A stretch of 64,000 bases of DNA, taken from contig JAKSOL010000003.1 of assembly GCA_024405635.1 (NCBI GenBank), positions 62,001 to 126,000 on the forward strand, read 5' to 3'. Source of the DNA: Salinivirgaceae bacterium. Lineage in GTDB: Bacteria > Bacteroidota > Bacteroidia > Bacteroidales > SZUA-534. Made by a program: the position numbers and the translations under genes. The notes beneath the pieces are model-generated. The model had not been told where the DNA came from. It was given only the letters and a program-made list of their open reading frames with translations, and ran no database searches. Of the stretch, positions 26,696 through 37,200 are shown in pieces; positions within the stretch are counted from its first letter, which is position 1; the number at the start of each line of letters is the position of its first letter.

Positions 26696-27433
26696 TTATT
26701 CAAGAGGTTCTTCGTCTTCGGTGTAGCCAGTAGCACGATAACCAGATACTCGATAATAGATATCTTCTGCATAGTCATCGTTGTATTTAATGTAGAAGAT
26801 AATAGAGTCGGTTTTAATACCTGAAACAGGAGAAGTAGCAGCGCCTTTCAAAATTTTGCCACCAAGAACAACAACGCCTTCATCTGTTCCGTATGAAGAA
26901 CTGATGGTTTCAGTTTTTCCGCCGTCCATTTCAACTTCGTAGGCCAAGTCATCGCTTAATTGACCAGAGCAGTCAAATGTCATTTTACTTGAGTTTACAA
27001 TGCAACGGGTTTTAGTTCCCCAAAAATTGTCTTCAAGCCACAAATCGGTTTTGTTGTTGTCGGCTGTGTTATATGTTTGGAACATAATGGTTCCTACACC
27101 ATATTCGTCTTCCCATCTCTTAGCATAATCATCCGATTCAAGGTCTTGCAAATCAACAACACCATCTCCATTTACGTCTGGGTTATAGAATCCGTAGCCC
27201 TCTTTGGCACATTCAGGGTCGGCAGCAATTTCGGCAACGGTTTCAAAAATTTCTTCGCCTATTAAGTATTGAGGGAACCAATAAGCGGCGTTACATTCAA
27301 CAGTACACATCCATGTTCCGCACATGTTTTGTAGCGCAACGCCTTCTACTTCAAAGTCGCCACCAAACTTGCCTTCTTTGCAAGAGGTGAAAGCAAATGC
27401 GGCTGCAATAGCAATGAATAATATCTTTTTCAT
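26696..27433 (-). CDS. Outer-membrane lipoprotein, probable Lipid_bd family, with a Ca-binding-like loop
   Basis: A 245-residue lipoprotein. The signal peptide ends in the lipobox F-T-S-C (Cys18). The early L-Q-N-M-C-G-T-W-M-C segment resembles Bacteroidales Lipid_bd (PF12888) proteins that accompany SusCD pairs. Residues around 90-100 read D-V-N-G-D-G-V-V-D-L-Q-D, an EF-hand/dockerin-type calcium loop inside an insert. The rest is beta-rich. It is the last gene of the SusC operon. The role is probably a surface accessory in ligand capture; the ligand is unknown and the family call is moderate. Confidence 0.65.
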   Translation of the reverse strand: MKKILFIAIAAAFAFTSCKEGKFGGDFEVEGVALQNMCGTWMCTVECNAAYWFPQYLIGEEIFETVAEIAADPECAKEGYGFYNPDVNGDGVVDLQDLESDDYAKRWEDEYGVGTIMFQTYNTADNNKTDLWLEDNFWGTKTRCIVNSSKMTFDCSGQLSDDLAYEVEMDGGKTETISSSYGTDEGVVVLGGKILKGAATSPVSGIKTDSIIFYIKYNDDYAEDIYYRVSGYRATGYTEDEEPLE

Positions 27434-27455
27434 GTTTCTTGTGTTTTTAATTTAG

Positions 27456-28181
27456 TTATTCAACCTTGTCGGCAGTAACGTTGAATATCATACCTTCAAC
27501 GTATTCGGCAACCCATTGTGCTGAAGTAGTTCCAGATACTTGGGTGAATTTGGCCTCGGTAAAACCGACCAATTCGTCTGCCCAACCGCCTACCATTTTA
27601 TTGTAGGTAAGGTTAATGGTTCCATCGTTGGCAATTTCAAATTTGCCTGCAATACAATATTCTTCTCCATAACCAGCACGTTGCCAATACCAACCACCTA
27701 GTAAATCGTTGATTGAATATGTGCCGTCGCCTTGATTTATAATTATCAAAGGCTCCTCAACATATTCTTTGGCATTGTATATGACAGTTTCGCCACCGCT
27801 TAAACGATAACTCTCATTTGTGCGTACATTGTAAATACCTGCATATTGATCAGCAGGATCTTTAACTAGAACATAGCGCGATGCTGATGCCGAAAATCCG
27901 TCTTCATTAACAACGGTATATGTAAGAGTGTACATGCCACTTTCTTCGGTATCAACTTCTCCTTTAACTATAACCATGTCGCTAACATCTTTACCTTTCA
28001 TAGTGGCAGTTACTCCTGGGTCAACAAAATCTTCGCCAAGAGTTGCATACATATATTGGTCACCGTTCAAATCTACTTGTGCGTAGTATGTTATTTTGGT
28101 AAGTCCAGTTTCGGGCTCCTCACAACTTGCAGCAACAAATAGTACAAGGCTTATTGCTATTAGTTTAAGTATGTTTTTCAT
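27456..28181 (-). CDS. Surface lipoprotein with Ig-like (DUF5011/5012-type) domain
   Basis: A 241-residue lipoprotein with lipobox A-A-S-C. An N-terminal beta-sandwich (about 30-110) has the pattern L-G-E-D-F-V-D-P-G-V-T-A, a tract with E-S-G-M-Y-T-L-T-Y-T-V and a closing R-Y-V-L-V strand, as in DUF5011/DUF5012 Ig-like domains. A second beta-rich domain follows, with Tyr/Gly/Trp. The ATG at 28181 is preferred over a TTG two codons earlier. The gene lies between susD-like and the Lipid_bd-like gene and is probably cotranscribed. Confidence 0.68.
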   Translation of the reverse strand: MKNILKLIAISLVLFVAASCEEPETGLTKITYYAQVDLNGDQYMYATLGEDFVDPGVTATMKGKDVSDMVIVKGEVDTEESGMYTLTYTVVNEDGFSASASRYVLVKDPADQYAGIYNVRTNESYRLSGGETVIYNAKEYVEEPLIIINQGDGTYSINDLLGGWYWQRAGYGEEYCIAGKFEIANDGTINLTYNKMVGGWADELVGFTEAKFTQVSGTTSAQWVAEYVEGMIFNVTADKVE

Positions 28182-28207
28182 AATCAATTTTCAATTAAGA
28201 TTAAACA

Positions 28208-29731
28208 TTATTTAGCAGCCCAAAATACAGGAACAGTAGGCTCTTTGGTAGCAGGAGCATTGCTATTGTATTGTTTTGAGTCTGATGCGTAATCAAAGCG
28301 TTGAGCAAGTTTGCCTACGCCAACTTTTGGCTCTACATTTTTTGGAGTGTAAAGAGTTCCAATTTGGTAGTCAACTGCAACTTCTCTCCATTCTGAAACA
28401 TCTTTAAGTGGTGTTTTGTAGTCAATGAAGGTGTTGCTTTTTTCATCTTTTTCGAAAGTTGGATAACCCAAACGGCGAACTTCGCACCATGCCTCAAAAC
28501 CATTCATTACGGTACCAAGAATAATCCATTTTTGGATGCCAATCGATTGAATAGCATTTGAGCTATCAAATTTGTATGAAGCAAGGACTTTATCAACTGC
28601 GGTGCAACCGCACAAGTCGCAGTTTGATTCAATAGCTGCGTTGTAGTATTCTTCGGCTTTGGTCATGTTGCTTGCCATTGTTGCATAATACTCTGCAATA
28701 AATAAATCAATTTCAGCAAGTGTCATAATCCAAATAGGTTGGTTAAATCGGTACTTAGGCTGAGCAAAATCCGATGTTTTAGAACCTGGCATTTCGGTTG
28801 AAAGGTTTGTTCCTGAAATTGAACCAATCATTCCATGTGCACCTTTTTCGTAATTGTAATACAAACGAGTGTCACTTTCGCATTGAGCAACTGTTGCAGT
28901 AAGTGCATAGTTTGGAGTAATGTCGCTTGTCGTTATTTCTTTCTTTTCAGCGTACAATGGAGACCAAGAACCTTTAGCATCACTCCAACATTTGTCAAAG
29001 CCAACGTTGGTTGTTGGGAAGTTATCTTCAGCAATCAAGGCTTCAACTTTACTTTTAACGTCAACCACTGCACTTTCGCGCATATATAGTTTAAGTAACA
29101 CGGCATTGGCAAATTGAATCCAAGGTTCAGCTTTTGTATTTGATGCTTTGTCAACACTGCTGAAAAGGAAATTGTTGCACACATTATCGTAAGCTGAAGC
29201 ATTAGCTTTAGCTGTTTCGAGTTTTTCAATAATGTCTGCATAAATGTCTTTGCCGTCATCGTATTTTGGTTGTGTGTTTGTTGCGTCAAATGCCTCAGAA
29301 TAAGGAATTTCGCCGTAAGCATCAACCAAAATTTGGAAAGTGTATGCTTTTAATGTAGCACAAGCTAACAATGTTCCAGTTTCATCTTCTTTTGTTTGTT
29401 TTTCAATTACATCAAGTTGAGCAAGAACTCTGGCAAATAATTGTGAGTATGATCTTGTTGTATTGGTTGCTGAAAATTGGAATTGTGAGTAGTTCAAGTA
29501 GTTTGAGCATCCTGCATTTTGAGAATAGATTTCAGCCGCATAACCACCATTAATATTGAAACCTACGCCCATTGTGGCTGCTAGGTTGACTTCAGCAGTT
29601 GGGAAAATAAAGTCGTTGCCCACCTCGGTGATGGCATTTGGATCTTGGTTAATGTCAAGATAGTCTTTACAACTAACCATTGTTAATGCTGTTAAAACAG
29701 CAGCAAAAGTCAATATCTTATTCATTTTCAT
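28208..29731 (-). CDS. SusD/RagB-like nutrient-binding lipoprotein
   Basis: A 507-residue outer-membrane lipoprotein with lipobox M-V-S-C, followed by K-D-Y-L-D-I-N-Q-D-P-N, a hallmark start of the SusD-like_2 group. The fold is alpha-helical with TPR-like repeats; the conserved late segment S-I-G-I-Q-K-W-I-I-L-G-T-V-M-N-G-F-E-A-W is typical. It acts as the lid over the SusC-like channel and binds the nutrient. It starts 20 bases after the SusC stop in the same operon. Confidence 0.92.
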   Translation of the reverse strand: MKMNKILTFAAVLTALTMVSCKDYLDINQDPNAITEVGNDFIFPTAEVNLAATMGVGFNINGGYAAEIYSQNAGCSNYLNYSQFQFSATNTTRSYSQLFARVLAQLDVIEKQTKEDETGTLLACATLKAYTFQILVDAYGEIPYSEAFDATNTQPKYDDGKDIYADIIEKLETAKANASAYDNVCNNFLFSSVDKASNTKAEPWIQFANAVLLKLYMRESAVVDVKSKVEALIAEDNFPTTNVGFDKCWSDAKGSWSPLYAEKKEITTSDITPNYALTATVAQCESDTRLYYNYEKGAHGMIGSISGTNLSTEMPGSKTSDFAQPKYRFNQPIWIMTLAEIDLFIAEYYATMASNMTKAEEYYNAAIESNCDLCGCTAVDKVLASYKFDSSNAIQSIGIQKWIILGTVMNGFEAWCEVRRLGYPTFEKDEKSNTFIDYKTPLKDVSEWREVAVDYQIGTLYTPKNVEPKVGVGKLAQRFDYASDSKQYNSNAPATKEPTVPVFWAAK

Positions 29732-29750
29732 AATTGTAGAATTTTAATGT

Positions 29751-32700
29751 TTAGAATTTGACTTGAATATTGAAACCAAATCTGCGGCTTGTTGGGGTTG
29801 AATATAACTCACCAAACATTCCTTCAAGACCAGTACCGTATGATGAAACATCAGGATCGATATAGCAGTTAGATGCTGGTGTCCAAGTAAACAAGTTGCT
29901 TGCTACGGCAGACAGACGTATGTTTTGCAAACCGATTTTTGATACAAGATTTTTAGGCATATCGTATGATAATGATACATTACGCAATTTGACGAACGAA
30001 CGGTTGATTAAGAATCCTTCGCCGCCAATGTTTCCGCCAAGGTCGTACCAACTTTGAATACCTCCATTATATTGTGTAAGTGGAGTTGAGTTTTCAACGT
30101 ATTCACCACTTTCAGCGTCAAGCACTACTGAGTTAGGAATTACAAAGGCTTGGCGGTCGTTGTATGTTGACGAAATGCCGTTGCCAGTAAATCGCATCAA
30201 ATCGCTTGTGCGCGAGAACATGTAACCGCCCATACGAATATCAAAAGCACCGCTAAGTGTTAAATCTTTCCATCTAAGAGAAGTGTTAACACCGCCTGTC
30301 CATTTGTTCATTGCACTTTTGCCTGTAGCAACAACATCGTTTGTCATAACAGGTAAACCTTGCTCGTTTACAACCATTTGACCATTTCCTTTAAACTCTT
30401 TGTTTAAATCTAGGTTACCCTCGGCGTTATAGTCATATTTCAAGTTTCCAGCATCGTCAACGTATTGTGTACGGTAGGTGTAGAATTGACCCATCGACTC
30501 GCCAACAATGGCTTTCATATATACTGCAGAATTTGATGTTGAGAAGTCTTTGATTGCATACTCACCATTCAATTCTTTTGGCAACTCAACTACCTTGTTA
30601 ATGTTTTTATTATAGTTGAACGACAAATCCCATTCCCAATCTTTGGTTTTAACTGGAGTAAAGTCAACCATTAACTCAATACCCTTATTGCTTACTTTAC
30701 CATAGTTGCGTGCAATGAATATATAACCAACTGCAGGGTCGCAGTTCAAAATCATAATTTGATCATCGGTATTTCGGTTGTAGTAAGAAAGGTCGAAACC
30801 CATACGGTTGTTGAAGAATTTCATCTCAGTACCCAACTCCCATTCTGTTGTCATCTCAGGGCGCAAATCTGAAGAACCCAAAGTGTTTTGGGTTTTGTAA
30901 GAGTTGGTTCCGTTATTCATTGGGAATTTTGTAACCTCGCTAGTATAAATGGTATTAGAATAACCAGAAACAAATGTTTTGCCTGTTTTGTAAGGATCAG
31001 CATCGTTACCAGTTTTACCAAATGCTGCACGAACCTTACCAAAGGTGATGTATTTCTTAACATCGTTGTTGAGCAAGGTTGTGAACAAGAAACTTGCTGT
31101 TACACCTGGATAGAAGAAACTATTGTTTTCTTTTGGTAGAGTTGATGACCAGTCGTTACGACCTGTAATGTCAAGATAAATCAAATCGTTGTAACCAAGG
31201 TTAATGTCGGCAAACAATGCGGTTGAGCGACGTTTTTCTTGTTTCTCAGTTGCTGGCTTTTGTGTTCCTGCATTTGCTAAATGCCACCAACCACTTTCAA
31301 TTGTAAGGTCGCTACCTTCTGCTGTCATTTCGGTATAGAATTGCTCGTTAATGTTTGAACCAACTACGGCAGACATGTCAATTGCACCAAACTTTTTGTT
31401 GTATGCTGCCATAATATCGTGGTTGGTTTCGTATTCGCGATGATATTGTGCGTAAATAGTACCCAAGTACATGTTATCTCCTGATGTCGATGGGTTGTCT
31501 GTTGTGATTTTTGCTTCGGCGGCTTTGTCGTCATAATCCAAATAGTCGAAACCAAAACGATAGGTAAATGTCAAGTCTTGCATTGGAGTGATGTCGGCTT
31601 GAAGTTTACCATACAATTTCTTTTGGTTCATTACCTCATAGTTGTTTTCAATAGCCCAATAAGGGTTAGTGATACCATATTCGGTAAAGTATGCCAATGG
31701 TGTATTAAATGGAGATGAAAGGTCTTTCAAATCGGCAACGCTAATGTTACGAGGCATTTCATACAAACCATCAATCACTGTTGTTCCTTGGTCGGTTGGA
31801 ACTGAACTTGTGCGTGAAGTTGCAAGGTTAATTGATGAAGAGAATTTAATAAACTCGTTGCATACATGCGAACCGCGCATTGCAAAAGTATTACGTTCGT
31901 ATTTGTCTTTTGCTCCAGGAATAATACCATCGTCTGATGAACGGCTATATGACAAGTAGTAGGTTGATGCTACTTGACCTTCTTCGTTAACTGAGCGTCC
32001 TGAAACTCCAATGCCGAAGTTCTTGGTGTAACCTGTTTCAAAGAAATTCTTTACGTTGTTTTTAACGGCTTTGAATTGTTGCATCAATTGTGCGTTTTCG
32101 TATTCCGCGCCATAAACACGCCATGCACCGTCCATTGCTGGGCCCCACGATCCGTTCTCGTCAAGAGTACGAACACCATTCCAACCTTGACCATATTTGT
32201 CTTGCATTTGTGGAAGGTTGGCTACGCGGCTCATTTGAATACCTGCGTTTGCTTCAACCTCAAAACCACGTTTTGCTTTGCTACCGTTTTTGGTTGTAAT
32301 GATAATAACACCATTTGCAGCACGAGAACCATATAGTGCTGTTGCGGCAGCACCTTTTAGGATGTTCATGCTCTCAATGTCGTCTTGGTTAATGTTGTTA
32401 GAACCTGCACCCTTTACACCATCACCGTTATGAGACTCAACGGTGGTTGTTTGAATTGGCACACCATCAATAACCCAAAGTGGCTCGTTGTTTCCAGTAA
32501 GTGAACTACAGCCACGAATGCTGATTGATGTTGCTGCTCCTGGTTCTGTACTTGTAGATGCTACGCTAACACCTGCAACACGTCCAGCTAGTGCTTCTGA
32601 CACGTTTGCGCGTGGAACAGATTGTATGTCTTCTGATTTAACAACTGAAGTGGCAAAACCTACAGCTTTTTCAGCTTTTGTAATACCCAATGCGGTAACC

Positions 32701-33020
32701 ACAACTTCTTCCAAGTCGGTTGATTCTGGTTCCATTGTAACATTGAATGTTGTTTGAGTGCCAATGGCAATCTCTTGCGAAACCATACCGATGTACGAAA
32801 ATACCAATGCTACTGCATCTTCTGGTACTTTTAAAACAAAGTTACCATCAATGTCGGTAATGGTACCTTGTGTTGTTCCTTTTACAAAAACGTTAACACC
32901 TGGCATTGTTTCACCGTCTTCGGCGGATTTTACAACACCAGATACCGTTTTGGTCTGTGCATTTGCCACTTGAAAGCATAGGAACATTAAGCTCACAAGT
33001 AACATCACATACTTCTTCAT
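29751..33020 (-). CDS. SusC/RagA-like TonB-linked outer-membrane transporter
   Basis: A 1089-residue transporter: signal peptide ending A-N-A-Q, a carboxypeptidase-regulatory-like domain (about 25-100, G-V-V-K-S-A-E-D-G-E-T-M-P-G-V-N-V), a TonB-box-like D-L-E-E-V-V-V-T-A-L-G, the plug with R-G-x-S-S-L-T-G-N-N-E-P-L-W-V-I-D-G-V-P, and a 22-strand barrel ending in F. It imports an oligomeric nutrient using TonB energy. The ATG at 33020 was chosen because the preceding 15 codons are not signal-like. No glycosidase, sensor or sigma/anti-sigma gene is adjacent, so the substrate class cannot be guessed. Confidence 0.93.
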   Translation of the reverse strand: MKKYVMLLVSLMFLCFQVANAQTKTVSGVVKSAEDGETMPGVNVFVKGTTQGTITDIDGNFVLKVPEDAVALVFSYIGMVSQEIAIGTQTTFNVTMEPESTDLEEVVVTALGITKAEKAVGFATSVVKSEDIQSVPRANVSEALAGRVAGVSVASTSTEPGAATSISIRGCSSLTGNNEPLWVIDGVPIQTTTVESHNGDGVKGAGSNNINQDDIESMNILKGAAATALYGSRAANGVIIITTKNGSKAKRGFEVEANAGIQMSRVANLPQMQDKYGQGWNGVRTLDENGSWGPAMDGAWRVYGAEYENAQLMQQFKAVKNNVKNFFETGYTKNFGIGVSGRSVNEEGQVASTYYLSYSRSSDDGIIPGAKDKYERNTFAMRGSHVCNEFIKFSSSINLATSRTSSVPTDQGTTVIDGLYEMPRNISVADLKDLSSPFNTPLAYFTEYGITNPYWAIENNYEVMNQKKLYGKLQADITPMQDLTFTYRFGFDYLDYDDKAAEAKITTDNPSTSGDNMYLGTIYAQYHREYETNHDIMAAYNKKFGAIDMSAVVGSNINEQFYTEMTAEGSDLTIESGWWHLANAGTQKPATEKQEKRRSTALFADINLGYNDLIYLDITGRNDWSSTLPKENNSFFYPGVTASFLFTTLLNNDVKKYITFGKVRAAFGKTGNDADPYKTGKTFVSGYSNTIYTSEVTKFPMNNGTNSYKTQNTLGSSDLRPEMTTEWELGTEMKFFNNRMGFDLSYYNRNTDDQIMILNCDPAVGYIFIARNYGKVSNKGIELMVDFTPVKTKDWEWDLSFNYNKNINKVVELPKELNGEYAIKDFSTSNSAVYMKAIVGESMGQFYTYRTQYVDDAGNLKYDYNAEGNLDLNKEFKGNGQMVVNEQGLPVMTNDVVATGKSAMNKWTGGVNTSLRWKDLTLSGAFDIRMGGYMFSRTSDLMRFTGNGISSTYNDRQAFVIPNSVVLDAESGEYVENSTPLTQYNGGIQSWYDLGGNIGGEGFLINRSFVKLRNVSLSYDMPKNLVSKIGLQNIRLSAVASNLFTWTPASNCYIDPDVSSYGTGLEGMFGELYSTPTSRRFGFNIQVKF

Positions 33021-33062
33021 AAACTTTTTTAGTTTTTTAGATAAATTTTTGTTGCTATCGCG

Positions 33063-33070
33063 CAAATTTA
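33063..33070 (-). promoter_or_regulatory. -7 box of the SusCD operon
   Basis: TAAATTTG on the minus strand lies about 43 bases upstream of the SusC-like start. Confidence 0.5.
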
Positions 33071-33183
33071 TAAAAAATAGTGTTAAGCCTTTGTGTTTAC
33101 TTTCAAATTTGCATCACGTTAAGATTTTCTCTTACAATTCTTTTTGTTTTTTAGGAGATACAATTCAAGTTGTTTTTGTCGAT

Positions 33184-34086
33184 TTATTTTATTGGCTCAA
33201 TGTGTATTATTACTTGTGTTGAGTCACCGTATTGGGTTCGCAACTTTTGCTCAATTTGCTTTGTTATTTCGTGCGATTCGTTAACAGTCATTTCGCCATG
33301 CACGCGCACGTGAAATTCAATGGCTATGCTTGCTCCAATTCGACGTGTTTTTAGGTTGTGTAGGTCGCTTAAACGGTTGTCGTTCATTACGATGCATTCA
33401 ATTTCGTCTTCTTGTTCTTTTGGAAGCGAGCGCTCTAAAAGTTCGTTTAGACTAGGGATTATAAGGTCGTATGAAACTTTTATAATTAGGGCGCCAACAA
33501 CAATGGCGGCAAGAGGGTCGAGTATGCGCCATTTTTCGCTTAAAAAGAATGCTCCACCAATGCCTAAAAGTGTACCAATTGACGAAAAAGCATCGCTCCG
33601 GTGATGCCACGCGTTTGCTTTAAGTGCTTGAGATTCTGTTTTGTTTGCAACCGATATGGTGTACCAATAAAGTATTTCTTTTGAAATGATTGACACTACG
33701 GCAGCAACCATAGCAATAATACCTGGCCGGTTAAGTGGCTGCCCGTTTATGTACGATGCGATTCGTTGAGCATTGCTTGTGAATATACCTATGGCTACGC
33801 CTGCTAACATTAATCCAATAACAATGGTTGCTAGTGTCTCGTATTTTCCATGCCCGTAATCGTGGTCTTCGTCTTTAGGTTTTGCCGATATTTTTACAAA
33901 TACCAAAACAATGATGTCTGTTATAAAATCGCTTGTTGAGTGTATGGCGTCGGCAACCATTGCTCCGCTTCGTCCTAAAATTCCGGCTATAAGTTTTCCT
34001 ACTGAAAGAAATACGTTTACCCCAAAGCCAACCCAAGTTGCTTTGCTTATTGCTTTTTCTCGCTGGTTGTTGGTAAGTGTTGGCAT
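33184..34086 (-). CDS. Cation diffusion facilitator family metal exporter
   Basis: A 300-residue membrane protein. About six membrane segments occupy residues 1-205 with the metal-site patterns D-A-I-H-S-T-S-D (Asp/His/Asp) and H-R-S-D-A (His/Asp), preceded by H-D-Y-G-H-G-K-Y-E. The C-terminal cytosolic domain (about 210-300) is the CDF dimerisation domain ending I-H-I-E-P. It exports a divalent cation such as Zn, Fe or Mn in exchange for protons; the first site DxxHxxxD pattern does not settle the metal. It is monocistronic with its own -7 box. Confidence 0.92.
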   Translation of the reverse strand: MPTLTNNQREKAISKATWVGFGVNVFLSVGKLIAGILGRSGAMVADAIHSTSDFITDIIVLVFVKISAKPKDEDHDYGHGKYETLATIVIGLMLAGVAIGIFTSNAQRIASYINGQPLNRPGIIAMVAAVVSIISKEILYWYTISVANKTESQALKANAWHHRSDAFSSIGTLLGIGGAFFLSEKWRILDPLAAIVVGALIIKVSYDLIIPSLNELLERSLPKEQEDEIECIVMNDNRLSDLHNLKTRRIGASIAIEFHVRVHGEMTVNESHEITKQIEQKLRTQYGDSTQVIIHIEPIK

Positions 34087-34173
34087 GCTTTTACAGGTTG
34101 AAATGCGTATAGTTTGAGTTTATTTTTGATTAGTGCCTTGCCTTGCGTTGTGGTAGTAATGTTTCCTTTTCGA

Positions 34174-34181
34174 CAAATTTA
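34174..34181 (-). promoter_or_regulatory. -7 box of the CDF exporter gene
   Basis: TAAATTTG on the minus strand, 87 bases upstream of the CDF start. Confidence 0.45.
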
Positions 34182-34213
34182 TGTCTTTTTGTGTTTTAAA
34201 AAGTAAATGAAAC

Positions 34214-34256
34214 AAAAAAGCGCCCCAAATTGGTTTAATTCAACTTGGGGCGCTTG
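34214..34256 (-). terminator. carB terminator
   Basis: On the minus strand a long stem (AAGCGCCCCAAGTTG with its complement) precedes a T-run, 40 bases after the carB stop. Confidence 0.85.
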
Positions 34257-34296
34257 GCTTATTGTAAAAGTCTGGTTTGTGCGACTTTACATTTTA

Positions 34297-37200
34297 TTAA
34301 ATGTACTCTTGCCAACTGCGAATTGCAATGTCCGAAATGTTTTTCTCGGTAAATGCAGTGATGAATGCACTTGCAAGACGAGCATTGGTTAGCAATGGAA
34401 TGTTATGGTCGATTGCCGAGCGGCGAATTTTGTATCCATTGGTTAACTCGCGTTTTGTTTGGTTCTTTGGAAGGTTTATAACCAAATCAATCTTGTGCTC
34501 TTGCATCAAGTGCATAACATTGTCGTTGTTGTTCTCGTCTGGCAAATATGCGCGCAAAGCTTCAATTCCATTTTCGGCAAGGAATTTTTGAGTGCCTTCG
34601 GTTGCATAAATTTTCAAGCCGGTTTTGCTCAATTCGCGGCAAGCCTCAAGCAAGTCAACTTTGCCTTTTGCATCGCCCGACGATACTAGTACGCCTTTGG
34701 TTGGAATGTTAACACCAACTGAAATCATTGCGTTAAGCAAAGCCTCGTTAAAATCGGCACCAAGACAACCAACCTCACCAGTTGAGCTCATGTCAACGCC
34801 AAGAACAGGGTCGGCTTTGTGCAAGCGAGCAAACGAGAATTGTGATGCTTTAACACCTACGCGGTCAACATCGTATGTTGAAGAGTCTTTCTTCTCAACG
34901 TTTTGGTCGAGCATAATTTTGGTTGCGGTTTCAATAAAGTTGCGTTTCAACACTTTTGATACAAATGGGAACGAACGTGAAGCGCGCAAGTTGCACTCAA
35001 TAACTTTAACATCGTTGTTCTTTGCAAGGTATTGAATGTTGAAAGGTCCGCTAATGTTCAATTCTTTAGCAATCTTAGCCGAAATTTGTTTGATGCGGCG
35101 AGCGGTTGCCATGTATATTTTTTGTGCAGGGAACACCAAAGTAGCGTCGCCAGAGTGAACTCCAGCAAACTCAACGTGCTCGCTAATAGCGTATTCAATT
35201 ATCTCACCGTTTTTAGCAACAGCGTCAAATTCAACCTCTTTTGCGTTTTGCAAGAATTTTGAAACCACAACAGGGTATTCTTTTGAAACTTTTGCAGCAG
35301 CACCAAGGAATGTGTGAAGTTGGTCTTTGTCGTAGCAAACGTTCATTGCAGCACCCGATAGTACATACGATGGACGAACAAGAACAGGGAATCCAATCTC
35401 GTCAATAAATCCATCAATATCGTCGTAGCTTGTTAGTTCTTTCCAACGTGGTTGGTCAATGCCAAGTTGGTCAAGCATTGCCGAGAATTTGAAGCGGTTT
35501 TCTGCACGGTCAATTGAAACTGGCGAAGTACCAAGAATTGGCACGTTTTGACGGTGAAGTTTCATTGCCAAGTTGTTTGGAATTTGGCCGCCAGTTGACA
35601 CAATAACGCCGCGTGGAGTTTCCAAGTCAATTACGTCAAGAACACGTTCAAAGCTCAACTCGTCAAAGTACAAACGGTCGCACATGTCGTAATCGGTTGA
35701 AACGGTCTCGGGGTTGTAGTTAATCATAATTGATTTGTAGCCCAACTTGCGAGCGGTTTGTGTAGCGTTAACCGAGCACCAATCAAACTCAACTGATGAA
35801 CCGATGCGGTAAGCTCCCGAACCAAGAACGATAATGGTCTTTTCGTTTTTGTAGTCGTAGCTAATTGAGTGTTCGTCAACGCCGTAAGTCATATACAAGT
35901 AGTTTGTTAGCTCAGGATGTTCTGAAGCAACAGTGTTGATGCGACGAACGGCTGGTTTAATGTTTGCTTTTTTGCGAGCTGCGCGCACACGCAAAATCTC
36001 AGATTCCATATTGCCTTGAGGATCCTCAACGTAACGTGCAATTTGGAAGTCGCTAAAGCCAAGGCGTTTAGCTTCTTTTAGTACGTCGGCTGGAAGGTCT
36101 TCAATTTTGTTGTATTGCGAAAGAACTTTGGTGTAGTCAACAATGTTTTTCAGTTTGTTGATAAACCAAATATCGATTTTTGTAAGATCAACAATGCGCT
36201 CAGGAGTGTAGCCTGCTTCCAAAGCTTTTGCAATGGCAAAGATGCGCAAGTCGGTAGGGTGCGAAAGTTCATAGTCAAGGTCCTCAAACTCAAGGTCGTT
36301 GTTGCCAACAAAACCATGCATGCCTTGGCCAATCATGCGCAAACCTTTTTGCATAATTTCCTCAAACGATTTACCGATTGACATAATCTCGCCAACCGAT
36401 TTCATTGAAGAACCAATTTGGCGGTCAACGCCAACAAATTTGGTCAAGTCCCAACGTGGAATTTTTGCAATGATGTAGTCAACTGAAGGTGCAACGTAAG
36501 CTGAGTTTGGAGTGCCCATTTCGCCAATTTGGTCAAGGCTATAGCCCAAAGCCAATTTAGCAGCCACAAAAGCCAATGGATAACCCGATGCTTTTGAAGC
36601 CAAAGCTGACGAACGGCTTAAACGTGCATTGATTTCGATAATGCGGTAGTCGTTGGTTACTGCGTTGAATGCAAATTGAATGTTGCACTCGCCAACAATG
36701 CCGATGTGACGAACTACTTGTTTCGAAATTTCTTGCAACATGCTTATTTGCTCTTGCGACAACGAAATGATAGGTGCCACTACAATAGACTCACCAGTGT
36801 GTATGCCAAGTGGGTCAAAGTTTTCCATTGGAACAACGGTAAAGCAGTGGTCGTTTTTGTCGCGAATTACCTCAAACTCAATCTCTTTCCAACCTTTAAG
36901 CGACTCTTCGACAAGAATTTGTGGTGAATGAGTAAGTGCGCTTTCGCAAAGCTCAACAAATTCTTTTTCATTTTGGCAAATGCCAGAGCCCAAACCGCCA
37001 AGAGCGTAGGCCGAACGAACCATAACAGGGAAACCAATTTTGTTTGCAGCTTTTAGCGCATCTTCCATAGTTTCAACAGCTTGCGAAACTGGAGTTTTAG
37101 CCGAAATCTCGTTTAGTTTCTTTACAAACAAATCGCGGTCTTCGGTAATCATAATGGCATCAACAGAGGTTCCTAAAACCTTTACGCCATATTTTTCAAG

